Notes under the pieces: model-generated
Told to the model about the DNA's origin: nothing
What the model saw: only the letters and a program-made list of their open reading frames with translations
Databases searched by the model: none
DNA from: Akkermansiaceae bacterium
GTDB lineage: Bacteria > Verrucomicrobiota > Verrucomicrobiia > Verrucomicrobiales > Akkermansiaceae
NCBI GenBank assembly: GCA_025457805.1
Contig: JALOTR010000270.1
Span: 1-5,773, forward strand
Length of the DNA: 5,773 nt
Direction: 5' to 3'
Made by a program: the position numbers and the translations under genes
Part shown: piece after piece, positions 1 through 5,735 of the stretch
Position numbering within the stretch: position 1 is the stretch's first letter
How the letters are laid out: every line of letters begins with the position of its first letter

Positions 1-1
1 C

Positions 2-592
2 CAACAGGAAATCCTCGATTACCTCAAGATGTCCCAACGCCGGACCGGCATCATGCCCTCCACGCGGGAAATCCAGCACTATTTCAAATTTGCCAGCCAG
101 ACCGCTGCCATGAGCCACCTGCGTGCGCTCGAACGCAAGGGCGTGATCCAGCGCCTCGCCGGCAAGGCCCGCGCAGTCATTTTCCCGGAAGATCTCGACC
201 GTGGGGAAATCGCCGACATCCCGATCTACGGCAGCATCGCCGCCGGCATGGCGCAGGACACCGAGACCGAACGCGAAGGCTGCGTCTCAGTGGACATCAC
301 CGCCCTCGGCATCCCCCGCCACGCCAAAACCTTCGCCCTCAAGGTGCGCGGGGATTCAATGATCGATGCGCACATTTGCAGCGGCGATACCGTGATCCTC
401 GAGTTCCGCCAACCGCGCAAAGGTGACATCGTGGCAGCCCTGATCGACGGCGAAACGACACTCAAGCGCTACCTCGTAGAAAAAGGCCAGCCCTTCCTCC
501 GCGCGGAAAACCCGGAATACCCCGATCTGATCCCCGCACGGGAACTGATCATCCAAGGCGTGCTCGTCGCATTGCTCCGGCATGCGGCATGA
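2..592 (+). CDS. lexA: LexA repressor (S24 autoprotease), 5' end cut by window edge
   Basis: Transcriptional repressor of the SOS response that inactivates itself by RecA-stimulated self-cleavage. The reading frame is open from base 2 (QQEILDYLK before the first ATG at 29). That stretch matches the RQQE start of the LexA winged-helix domain, so the ATG at 29 is internal and about eight N-terminal residues lie outside the window. Numbering from that Met, residues 10-50 are the rest of the DNA-binding domain (PSTREIQ, HLRALERKGVI). The scissile pair is A72-G73 in the sequence SIAAGMA, the catalytic serine is S110 in GDSM, and the general-base lysine is K146 in TTLKRYL. Spacing is close to E. 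coli LexA (A84/G85, S119, K156), so the protein should be cleavable and functional. Its promoter and any self-operator are not visible. The stop codon is the first base block of a 16-bp tandem repeat. A UmuD-like or prophage repressor is less likely because the LexA-type HTH is present. Confidence 0.93.
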   Translation, partial: QQEILDYLKMSQRRTGIMPSTREIQHYFKFASQTAAMSHLRALERKGVIQRLAGKARAVIFPEDLDRGEIADIPIYGSIAAGMAQDTETEREGCVSVDITALGIPRHAKTFALKVRGDSMIDAHICSGDTVILEFRQPRKGDIVAALIDGETTLKRYLVEKGQPFLRAENPEYPDLIPARELIIQGVLVALLRHAA

Positions 593-649
593 TGTGCCTG
601 CCGCATGATGGGCCTGTCGCTTGACGTGCCTGTCGCTTGATGGGCTCGG
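590..649. repeat. 16-bp tandem repeat, about 3.75 copies, starting at the lexA stop codon
   Basis: Four consecutive units begin at 590, 606, 622 and 638: TGATGTGCCTGCCGCA, TGATGGGCCTGTCGCT, TGACGTGCCTGTCGCT and a partial TGATGGGCTCGG. Each full unit differs from its neighbours at only two to four positions. The first TGA is the stop codon of lexA, so the array lies directly in the 3' untranslated region. A 16-bp period is not a multiple of three, so this is not decayed coding sequence in a fixed frame. Whether it binds a protein, affects the transcript end or is neutral slippage product cannot be told from the sequence. Confidence 0.8.
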
Positions 650-669
650 AGTACTTGCGCTCTCCAATT

Positions 670-708
670 GGTCAGACCGATCTGTCTGACCTGTCTGACC
701 TGTCTGAC
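670..708. repeat. GTCTGAC repeat cluster with inverted repeat (operator-like or hairpin)
   Basis: Three perfect tandem copies of the 9-mer CTGTCTGAC occupy 682-690, 691-699 and 700-708. Just upstream, GGTCAGAC (670-677) is the exact reverse complement of GTCTGACC (684-691), separated by 6 nt. One left arm could therefore pair with any of three right arms. No T-run follows, so a standard intrinsic terminator is unlikely. The array sits about 85 bp before the start of the next gene and could be a multi-site operator, but no cognate regulator can be named. Confidence 0.7.
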
Positions 709-712
709 AATC

Positions 713-733
713 GCGGGAAAAACCGCCGATTTT
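713..733 (+). terminator. Weak terminator-like element after lexA
   Basis: GCGG (713-716) can pair with CCGC (723-726) across a 6-nt A-rich loop, and TTTT follows at 730-733. The stem is only four base pairs and three bases separate it from the T-run, so this is a marginal candidate. It is the only stem plus T-run I found between lexA and the next gene, and no stronger alternative is visible. Confidence 0.2.
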
Positions 734-751
734 GTTAAGAGATCTGAATGA

Positions 752-780
752 TTGACGGAGTCGGTGGTTTTGCCTAGGCT
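752..780 (+). promoter_or_regulatory. Possible sigma-70-type promoter for the zinc-ribbon gene
   Basis: TTGACG (752-757) is a good -35 match and is followed 17 bp later by TAGGCT (775-780), which matches the -10 consensus at only three of six positions. Initiation from it would leave a leader of only a few bases before the ATG at 793. The call rests on the -35 hexamer and spacing alone and is tentative. Confidence 0.22.
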
Positions 781-792
781 CCGCTTTCAGGA

Positions 793-2691
793 ATGTCCAA
801 CGCCACCATTTCGTTCTTTTGCCCGGCTTGCTCCATCAAGCTGACCGTCCCTGCAAGCTTGGCGGGTGTGGTCGGTCCTTGTCCGTCTTGCAGGAACCAA
901 ATCCAGGCGCCCATCCCCGCACCTCCCGTTTGCCAAGCCTCAGCGCCAGTAGCTCAGCCGGTTGCGCCTTATCCTCAACCGATTGCCCAGCCGATCGTTC
1001 AGCCTGTGGCTTATGCCCCCGAGGTGCAGCAGGTTCCTCAAGCGCCTCAAGCACCTCAAGCATCCTACCAACCGGGTCCAGCCGTGGCGGGCCTGCCTTC
1101 GATTGCTGGTGTTCCGCCGGTTTATCCTGCGCCCGGTCCTCTTCCGCAAAGTCAGCCTCCTCAGGGCTATCCCGGCTATCCGGACTATCCCGGAACCCAG
1201 CAGGCTGCCCCCACTCAGGCTGCTCCGGTTTATGCTGACGCCGCGTCCGCGCCCGTTCAATCATCCGGGTATCCTGTGGCTGCGGGCCACGCTGTTCCTG
1301 TCCAAGCCTCTCCCGGCTATCCAGCTTCTCCCGTTTCCCCTCCGATGGGCGGTGCGCCTGTAGAGCTGGGATATGGTAGTTCGGGGGTTGCTCCCGCTCA
1401 GCCAAGTGAAGCCGCGTCCGCTCCGGCAGCCGAACTTCCCGCCCATCTTTCTCCGCCACCGCTTCACACGGGGCCCTTTGCGAACCCGCAAGTCTCGGCA
1501 CCCCGCGGGCCTGAGCCCAGTGCGGCTGCCTCCAGCAATCCACCGGTTCTGAAGCCGGAGCCCCGCCAGTTGCCGAATCGGGCCCATGCCGAGGTGGTGG
1601 CCAAGCAGATGCCGGAACCGGCTCCCGCGGATCAAAAGCGAAAGCCGCATCCATCGGTTCCCCGCCATCCCCACCGCAACAGCCTCTTCAAGCGGGCGAT
1701 CATGCTGGTTCTCTTTCTCGTGATGGCAGGTGCTTTGTTTTTGGGAGTGATGAAATTTCTCAAAGTGGACCGCAACAATCCACCCGCAGGCTCGATTCCC
1801 ACCAACCCGCCAGACACGACGGCGGCCGATGCGCCGAAGGACGCGCCAGCCACATCCGGGACCACCACCGATCCTGCCCCGAAGGCAGGCTCCGAAACAG
1901 AAAAAGCGCCCGCGCCCGCTCCGGCACCGGACAAAACTTCGCAAACACCCAAGCAGCCCGCAGCCCTTCCGACTCCGGCTTCCCAACAACCAACCCTGAT
2001 CGAACCCGCGCCTGAACTTCCTGAAGGCCTCGAAGCCAAATCCCCGGGCATGGAGGCCTTGGCGGTTTTGGAGAAATTTCTCACCGCATCTTCACTCGCT
2101 GAGAGGCTTCCCTTGATGGAAACCAAGACTCCGGAGGCGGAATTGGCCACCAGCATCCTCTCGAAACCCCTCCCTCCCGCGCCCAAGATGCTGCTGGAGT
2201 ATCAGGAGTCCAACAACGTGGAAGGCGTGGTGGATTTCTACTACAACGTCGATTTTGAAACCGATAGCGGCCCCAACCTGCAAACCATCCTCGTCCGCAC
2301 CCGCGGCGGTGGCGAGCCCAAGGTGGTGGCGGATCCTTTCCTCGATTTGTTCGGCGGGCGGCTCGCCGCGTATGCCGCCAAACCCACCGACAAGGCGGGC
2401 GAGTTCCAGGTGATAGTTTCCGCTGTGGCATCCTGCATGGATCCCAAGATTCCCAACCGGGAAAAGAAACTCACGCTCAAGCTGCTGCCACGCGACAACA
2501 CGAAGGAGATCGCCCTGGCCTACTTCGGCAAGATGTCCAAGATCCACGAGATGCTGGAAGATGGAACCTACAGCCTGAGTTATGGCAAAGCCAAGAGCTG
2601 CACGGTGATGTTGAGGTGGAACACCGAGGACAACGCGGAGTATCCCTATCTCGAAGCGATCGCCCTCAAGGCTTTGGATTGGAATCCTTGA
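793..2691 (+). CDS. Zinc-ribbon, Pro-rich, single-TM protein of unknown function
   Basis: 632 residues with clear modular layout. Residues 8-38 form a zinc ribbon with C10-P-A-C13 and C30-P-S-C33, similar to short ribbons at the start of many bacterial membrane proteins. Residues 40-270 are low-complexity, rich in Pro, Ala, Gln, Gly and Tyr, with PQA and GYP repeats. A basic stretch (270-301, many K/R/H) precedes one hydrophobic segment (about 302-322), predicting the ribbon inside the cell and the C-terminus outside. Residues 326-412 are a second Pro/Ala/Thr-rich linker, long enough to extend into the cell wall space. Residues 420-632 look globular (mixed helix and strand, few prolines) and I do not recognise the fold; an NTF2-like fold is only a guess. 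Codon position is consistent throughout, with no frameshift. AGGA lies directly against the start codon, too close to act as a normal ribosome binding site. Likely monocistronic. The last 26 bp overlap the convergent rhodanese gene. Coding call is firm; function is unknown. Confidence 0.88.
   Translation: MSNATISFFCPACSIKLTVPASLAGVVGPCPSCRNQIQAPIPAPPVCQASAPVAQPVAPYPQPIAQPIVQPVAYAPEVQQVPQAPQAPQASYQPGPAVAGLPSIAGVPPVYPAPGPLPQSQPPQGYPGYPDYPGTQQAAPTQAAPVYADAASAPVQSSGYPVAAGHAVPVQASPGYPASPVSPPMGGAPVELGYGSSGVAPAQPSEAASAPAAELPAHLSPPPLHTGPFANPQVSAPRGPEPSAAASSNPPVLKPEPRQLPNRAHAEVVAKQMPEPAPADQKRKPHPSVPRHPHRNSLFKRAIMLVLFLVMAGALFLGVMKFLKVDRNNPPAGSIPTNPPDTTAADAPKDAPATSGTTTDPAPKAGSETEKAPAPAPAPDKTSQTPKQPAALPTPASQQPTLIEPAPELPEGLEAKSPGMEALAVLEKFLTASSLAERLPLMETKTPEAELATSILSKPLPPAPKMLLEYQESNNVEGVVDFYYNVDFETDSGPNLQTILVRTRGGGEPKVVADPFLDLFGGRLAAYAAKPTDKAGEFQVIVSAVASCMDPKIPNREKKLTLKLLPRDNTKEIALAYFGKMSKIHEMLEDGTYSLSYGKAKSCTVMLRWNTEDNAEYPYLEAIALKALDWNP
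1036..1062 (+). repeat. 9-bp coding tandem repeat (PQA x3)
   Basis: Three copies of CCTCAAGCR run at 1036-1044, 1045-1053 and 1054-1062, in frame, encoding Pro-Gln-Ala three times (residues 82-90). Near-identity at the third codon positions points to recent slippage-type duplication within the disordered region rather than selection for a particular peptide. Confidence 0.75.
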
Positions 2692-3127
2692 CGCGGCCCG
2701 CGTCCTTGAGAGCGCGCCATCCTCCGTGGAGGACCCGCACTTCCGCCCCGAGATCGAGCGCCCGGATTCGATCCGCCACCTGCCGGCTGAGACCGCAATT
2801 TTCATCACCGCAATAGACAATCACCTGCGGACTGACGGCGATTCGCTCGGCCGCCGCAGCTTCGAAGGCCTGCATGTCCTCGGTGGGATCAAGATTCCAA
2901 AGCAAGGATCCCGTCATGCCGTTTTTCTTCCAATCCGCACGGGATCGGGCATCCACCCAGACGATGTCCGGAGAGTCCGGCACGGATTCCAGGCACAGCT
3001 CATCCGGCTTGAGCAAGGCGGGATCGCACTGGAAAGTCCGCGTCGGCGGACCCGCAATCAGGTAAGTCGCCCCGGCAGCGCCGAGCGCCACCACGGAGAC
3101 CAAGGCCAGTTCCGCCAGCGCATTCAT
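2666..3127 (-). CDS. Membrane-anchored rhodanese-like protein
   Basis: 153 residues when started at 3127. A longer frame opens at 3208, but its first 27 residues are Arg-rich, lie inside the upstream gene and lack a signal. The 3127 start is followed at once by a hydrophobic anchor (residues 4-25) and gives a 4-bp ATGA overlap with the preceding stop, implying translational coupling. The rest is a single rhodanese domain: VWVDARS (56-62) is the usual DxR strand, G70-x-x-G73-S precedes WNL, and VIVYC106 ends in the catalytic cysteine. The active loop reads C106GDENC111GLSR115. It has a second cysteine where the canonical loop (CxxGxR) has an arginine, and it appears longer. HGGW (134-137) is the typical closing motif. 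The domain is expected outside the membrane, handling sulfane sulfur or thiols. The two further cysteines C34 and C45 follow the anchor. The gene's 3' end lies inside the convergent zinc-ribbon gene, with no visible terminator. Substrate is unknown. Confidence 0.85.
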   Translation of the reverse strand: MNALAELALVSVVALGAAGATYLIAGPPTRTFQCDPALLKPDELCLESVPDSPDIVWVDARSRADWKKNGMTGSLLWNLDPTEDMQAFEAAAAERIAVSPQVIVYCGDENCGLSRQVADRIRALDLGAEVRVLHGGWRALKDAGRVKDSNPKP

Positions 3128-3816
3128 GGCTTGGCGGCGGCCTCGGCGGCAGTCGGCTTGCGGACGACGGCGAAGGCCTGCTGGATGCGGTGCTTGTCGA
3201 GGTCGCAATCGGTTTCAATGCGAATGATCGCGAGGCCGGGCGTTTTGATGTCCAAGGGAGTGACCACGAGGTCGTAGCTTTTTCCTTCTTCCACCGTCTT
3301 GAGTTCCTGGGCGAATGCCTTGGACGAGCAATGGGTGGCGGTGATCTTGATCGGCTTGCTGTGATTCATCTGGATCCGGATGGTTTGCGAATCCGCCTGA
3401 CCGCCGAGATCCCATTTCAGGGTCTTGGGCTCCAATTGGATGAGCACCGGAATGTGCACGCGGACGGTGAGGGAAACCGAGGGCTTTTCAGCCGGATCCC
3501 CGTCCAGCCAGAGGGCGATGACCTTGTCCACATCGCCGGAAAAATTCCCCATATCGAACTCCGCGCGGATGGTTCCCGTTTCGCCCGGGGCGTAGCGGAG
3601 TTTGTTTTCCGAAATCTTCACCGCCATGCAGGAGCAGGTGGAATTGTATTCGCGGACGGTGATCGGCTTGTCGGTCTTGTTGGAAAAGGTGAACTCGGCC
3701 GCCACCGTTTTGGCATCCGCCGGGGCATGGATTTCCTTCAAAACTTCCGGAAAACTCAGCCCTGCGGCATAAGAGCAGGCAAGCAGGGACAGCCAGATGC
3801 AGAGGATGCGTTTCAT
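3124..3816 (-). CDS. DUF1573 family exported protein
   Basis: 230 residues from the ATG at 3816. Upstream in-frame Met codons exist (to 3852) but add a basic stretch overlapping the previous gene, whereas the 3816 start gives a compact signal peptide: MKR, hydrophobic core 4-13, then either signal peptidase I cleavage near S15-G19 or a lipobox-like L11-L-A-C14. The mature protein starts with FTFSNKTDKPITV and TCSCM (C61, C63), followed by YAPGE and a small beta domain. This is the Ig-like pattern of DUF1573, in which a cysteine pair sits at this position. A second beta-rich half (about 115-215) starts at VLIQLEPKTLKW and holds HCSS. Role is not established for the family; an exported protein binding or sensing through its cysteines is plausible. 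It starts 7 bp after the preceding stop with no Shine-Dalgarno sequence, and its stop overlaps the rhodanese start. DUF1573 and rhodanese products are likely made together. Confidence 0.83.
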   Translation of the reverse strand: MKRILCIWLSLLACSYAAGLSFPEVLKEIHAPADAKTVAAEFTFSNKTDKPITVREYNSTCSCMAVKISENKLRYAPGETGTIRAEFDMGNFSGDVDKVIALWLDGDPAEKPSVSLTVRVHIPVLIQLEPKTLKWDLGGQADSQTIRIQMNHSKPIKITATHCSSKAFAQELKTVEEGKSYDLVVTPLDIKTPGLAIIRIETDCDLDKHRIQQAFAVVRKPTAAEAAAKP

Positions 3817-3823
3817 GAGAGGA

Positions 3824-4342
3824 TTATTTGCCCTTTTTCGCATCCGGCGCAAGCGCCACGGCGATGATCAGCCGCCCGCCCCGCCATTGGGGACCGAGCA
3901 CATAGAGCGGCCGATTGCCTTCGAGGCGGGCGTCGGTTTTCACGATCTTCTTGCGCGCGAGCCACAATTCCAGATCGAGGATGGCCGTTTTGGAGGTCGG
4001 GCGGCCTTGGGCTTCGAAGCGGATCATGACTTCGTTGGATGGCTTGAGCGGCTGGGCCCAGCTTTCGTAACTGCGGAGCAGCGGTTGCACGTCGGTGCCG
4101 AGCACGCGGTAGCTTTTGAAACGAAGTCGCTCTTCCCGGCGCAGGCGCTCCGCGACCTCTTCCGGCACGGCCGCAGCCTTCGGTCCGGCGGATTGGGGAT
4201 CGCCATCGGTGGCATGATAGACGGTCACGCTGACCTGCCCGATCTTTGCATTGCCGGGATCCTGTTGTGCGGCGGCGGGTCCTGTGGCGCAAACCGCCAT
4301 CAGGAAACCCACCAGTCCTCCGCTGAAGAAGCGCCGGTTCAT
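3824..4342 (-). CDS. Secreted protein of unknown function
   Basis: 172 residues. The N-terminus is a signal peptide: MNRRFF, hydrophobic residues 8-19, and a likely cleavage after AAA25 before QQD. The RRxF pattern recalls a Tat signal, but the following residues (SGG) do not complete it. The mature part has a charged, helical stretch (about 58-76, PEEVAERLRREERLRF), then alternating hydrophobic strands (78-170) including WAQPLKPSNEVMIRF and LDLELWLARKKIV. No cysteine remains after the signal and no catalytic motif is visible. I do not recognise the family. The ATG overlaps the anti-sigma stop by 4 bp (ATGA) and the gene ends 7 bp before the DUF1573 start, so it is an integral member of the operon. 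Export and placement directly after the anti-sigma gene suggest an envelope component under this sigma factor, possibly interacting with the extracytoplasmic part of the anti-sigma protein; that is inference. Confidence 0.8.
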   Translation of the reverse strand: MNRRFFSGGLVGFLMAVCATGPAAAQQDPGNAKIGQVSVTVYHATDGDPQSAGPKAAAVPEEVAERLRREERLRFKSYRVLGTDVQPLLRSYESWAQPLKPSNEVMIRFEAQGRPTSKTAILDLELWLARKKIVKTDARLEGNRPLYVLGPQWRGGRLIIAVALAPDAKKGK

Positions 4343-4953
4343 AGGCCAGCCGGGTCAATGCCCTCCGGTTCATTTCCTGCGGTGGAATCGATCTCGCGCT
4401 CGGTGGGAACGGCGGCGGTTTCGGAAAAATCCATGGCATCCGGAATCGCATCCACGCCGCTGAGCACGATCACTGTGGCGGATGCCTCGGAACTGGCAAA
4501 CCACTCGGCAGCCACATCGCCGTCCGGTGTGTAAACGATGGGTTCCACAGGGATCGCCTTGGGAGCGCCCGCCACATCGATTTCCGGCGGGCCGGGTTGG
4601 ACCCTTTGACCGGCAAAAAACGCAAATGCCATGCCCGCACAAGCGGCGAGAGGCATCCACCATCCCTGCCAGGACAACCGTTTTTTCTGGGCTGCGGCTG
4701 GCTCGCTTTCCACCGCCTGGACTTCCTCACGGATGCTGCGGGCGATCCGGGCGCTGAAGAACTCGGCATGGGGCGGCTCTTCCGAGGCGGGCATGGCCTC
4801 CCTCATCATTTTCCGCCAACGCCTCACTTCCTCGCGGGCAGCAAGGTGCTCGGGCTGATTGCCGAACGACGCTTCGAAGGTGGCAAGTTCCTCACCCGTC
4901 AATTCGTCATCCAGCCACAAGGCCAGCTTGGTTTCATCGGGATTCGTATTCAT
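4339..4953 (-). CDS. Anti-sigma factor-like single-TM protein lacking zinc ligands
   Basis: 204 residues. Residues 8-50 (LALWLDDELTGEELATFEA...HLAAREEVRRW) follow the layout of anti-sigma N-terminal domains. In zinc-binding relatives this position reads HxxxCxxC; here H36 is kept but both cysteines are replaced (R40, V43), so zinc binding by that motif is lost. A second charged helix spans about 62-82. One membrane segment (about 98-115, after basic KKR at 90-92) predicts N-terminus inside and an extracytoplasmic tail of about 85 residues, acidic and with an IVLSGVDAIPDAMDF stretch. The gene overlaps the ECF sigma gene by 20 bp, the classic arrangement for a sigma/anti-sigma pair, and has no Shine-Dalgarno sequence, so it is probably translated by coupling. 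It should hold the sigma factor at the membrane until an envelope signal releases it. The assignment depends on context and N-terminal pattern rather than strong motif identity. Confidence 0.74.
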   Translation of the reverse strand: MNTNPDETKLALWLDDELTGEELATFEASFGNQPEHLAAREEVRRWRKMMREAMPASEEPPHAEFFSARIARSIREEVQAVESEPAAAQKKRLSWQGWWMPLAACAGMAFAFFAGQRVQPGPPEIDVAGAPKAIPVEPIVYTPDGDVAAEWFASSEASATVIVLSGVDAIPDAMDFSETAAVPTEREIDSTAGNEPEGIDPAGL

Positions 4954-5596
4954 CTTTGAGCAGTGTCTGGAGTTTCTGGCGTGCGTAGTAAAGCCGGCTC
5001 ATCACGGTGCCGATCGAGCATTCCATCACATCGGCGATGTCCTTATACGAGAGTCCTTGCACATCTTTCAAAATCACGGCCTCCCGATGTTCCGGTGAGA
5101 GTTTGCCGAGGGCGATCTCGATTTTCACCCGCAGCTCGCCTTGTGCCATGGTGTGGTCCGGGGAATCCCCGCCGGAGGGAGTGGTGAAGGAAGACGAATC
5201 AATGCGCTCTCTCTCGAAAATCTCGTCATTCAGCTCGCCCACGCTGTCGAGCTTGCGTTTGCGGGTCCAATCATAAACCACGTTGTGGGCGATCCGATAG
5301 AGCCACGTCGAAAAACGCGCCTTGGCCTCAAAGCGGGGCAGCGCGTTCCATGCCTTGATGAAGACCTCCTGCGAGAGGTCCCAGGCATCGGCTTCCTGAT
5401 GGATCATGTTGCGGATCATGGCGAAAATTCTTCCTCGGTGGCGGGTGACGAGCAGGTCGTAGGCACCCAAATCCCCCTGTTGCGCACGGGCAACGAGTCG
5501 GAAATCATCGTTCGGATCCTCCAGCGAAGTGTCCGCACCGACGGGACCGACAGGTCCCTGCGCGATGTTCGACGGGTCTTCGCTGGATTTATTCAT
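4934..5596 (-). CDS. ECF-type RNA polymerase sigma factor
   Basis: 220 residues, slightly longer than typical ECF factors (about 170-200) because of a 30-residue Pro/Gly-containing N-terminal extension. Region 2 spans about 45-115: YDLLVTRHRGRIF, the D73LSQE77 core-binding helix, FEAKARFSTWLYRIAHN (region 2.4 for -10 recognition) and the basic RKRK. A Ser/Thr-rich linker (about 120-150) is followed by region 4 (155-213): LSPEHREAVILKDVQGLSYKDIA and the recognition helix IGTVMSRLYYARQKL. It directs polymerase to a dedicated regulon, probably including its own operon. The start is fixed by the sequence: no other ATG, GTG or TTG lies in frame between it and the upstream in-frame stop. No Shine-Dalgarno precedes it. 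It is the first gene of a five-gene operon and overlaps the anti-sigma gene. Which ECF subgroup it belongs to cannot be read by eye. Confidence 0.95.
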   Translation of the reverse strand: MNKSSEDPSNIAQGPVGPVGADTSLEDPNDDFRLVARAQQGDLGAYDLLVTRHRGRIFAMIRNMIHQEADAWDLSQEVFIKAWNALPRFEAKARFSTWLYRIAHNVVYDWTRKRKLDSVGELNDEIFERERIDSSSFTTPSGGDSPDHTMAQGELRVKIEIALGKLSPEHREAVILKDVQGLSYKDIADVMECSIGTVMSRLYYARQKLQTLLKDEYESR

Positions 5597-5735
5597 CGTT
5601 AGACAGGAAATGCCGCAGGACCAATGCCAACAGCCCCATCAGACTGACTGCTGAATGCGTCCGGTGCAACCCGGAATGTCCAAGCGACCCAAGCCGGTAT
5701 CGACGCGGCGGACCGGATCTGATGGGCTCGCGGCG
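5597..5735. promoter_or_regulatory. Divergent intergenic region upstream of the sigma operon
   Basis: These 139 bp separate the sigma gene (leftward) from the start of a rightward gene, so they should hold both promoters. On the - strand I see TTGGAC and TTGCAC hexamers, but none has a convincing -10 at 16-18 bp. A GGAAC-type ECF -35 element, expected if the operon were autoregulated, is not evident. The region is assigned by gene arrangement only; exact promoters are not identified. Confidence 0.4.

Noticed and set aside
836..1989. Long antisense open frames (242-272 aa) opposite the Pro/Ala-rich part of the zinc-ribbon gene
   Set aside because: Translations are Arg/Gly/Ser-rich without domain features, and open antisense frames are expected opposite GC-rich Pro/Ala codons.
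3127..3208. Upstream start for the rhodanese gene at 3208
   Set aside because: The extra 27 residues are Arg/Pro-rich, lie wholly inside the DUF1573 gene and would displace the membrane anchor from the N-terminus.
3190..3867. 225-aa + strand open frame opposite the DUF1573 gene
   Set aside because: It is a shadow of a well-supported gene with signal peptide, family motif and operon overlaps; its product shows no recognisable features.
3797..4534. 245-aa + strand open frame opposite the secreted protein and anti-sigma genes
   Set aside because: It spans the coupled junction of two real - strand genes and has no signal, domain or plausible start context.
5565..5575. TGTTC half-site as a possible SOS box (TGTTC-N4-GAACA type, reported for Verrucomicrobia)
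   Set aside because: No GAACA partner at the right spacing here or at the other TGTTC occurrences; no LexA operator is visible in the window.
5638..5653. TCAGACTGAC upstream of the sigma gene, similar to the GTCAGAC arm at 671
   Set aside because: Only a six-base match without the tandem or inverted layout; expected by chance in a window of this size.
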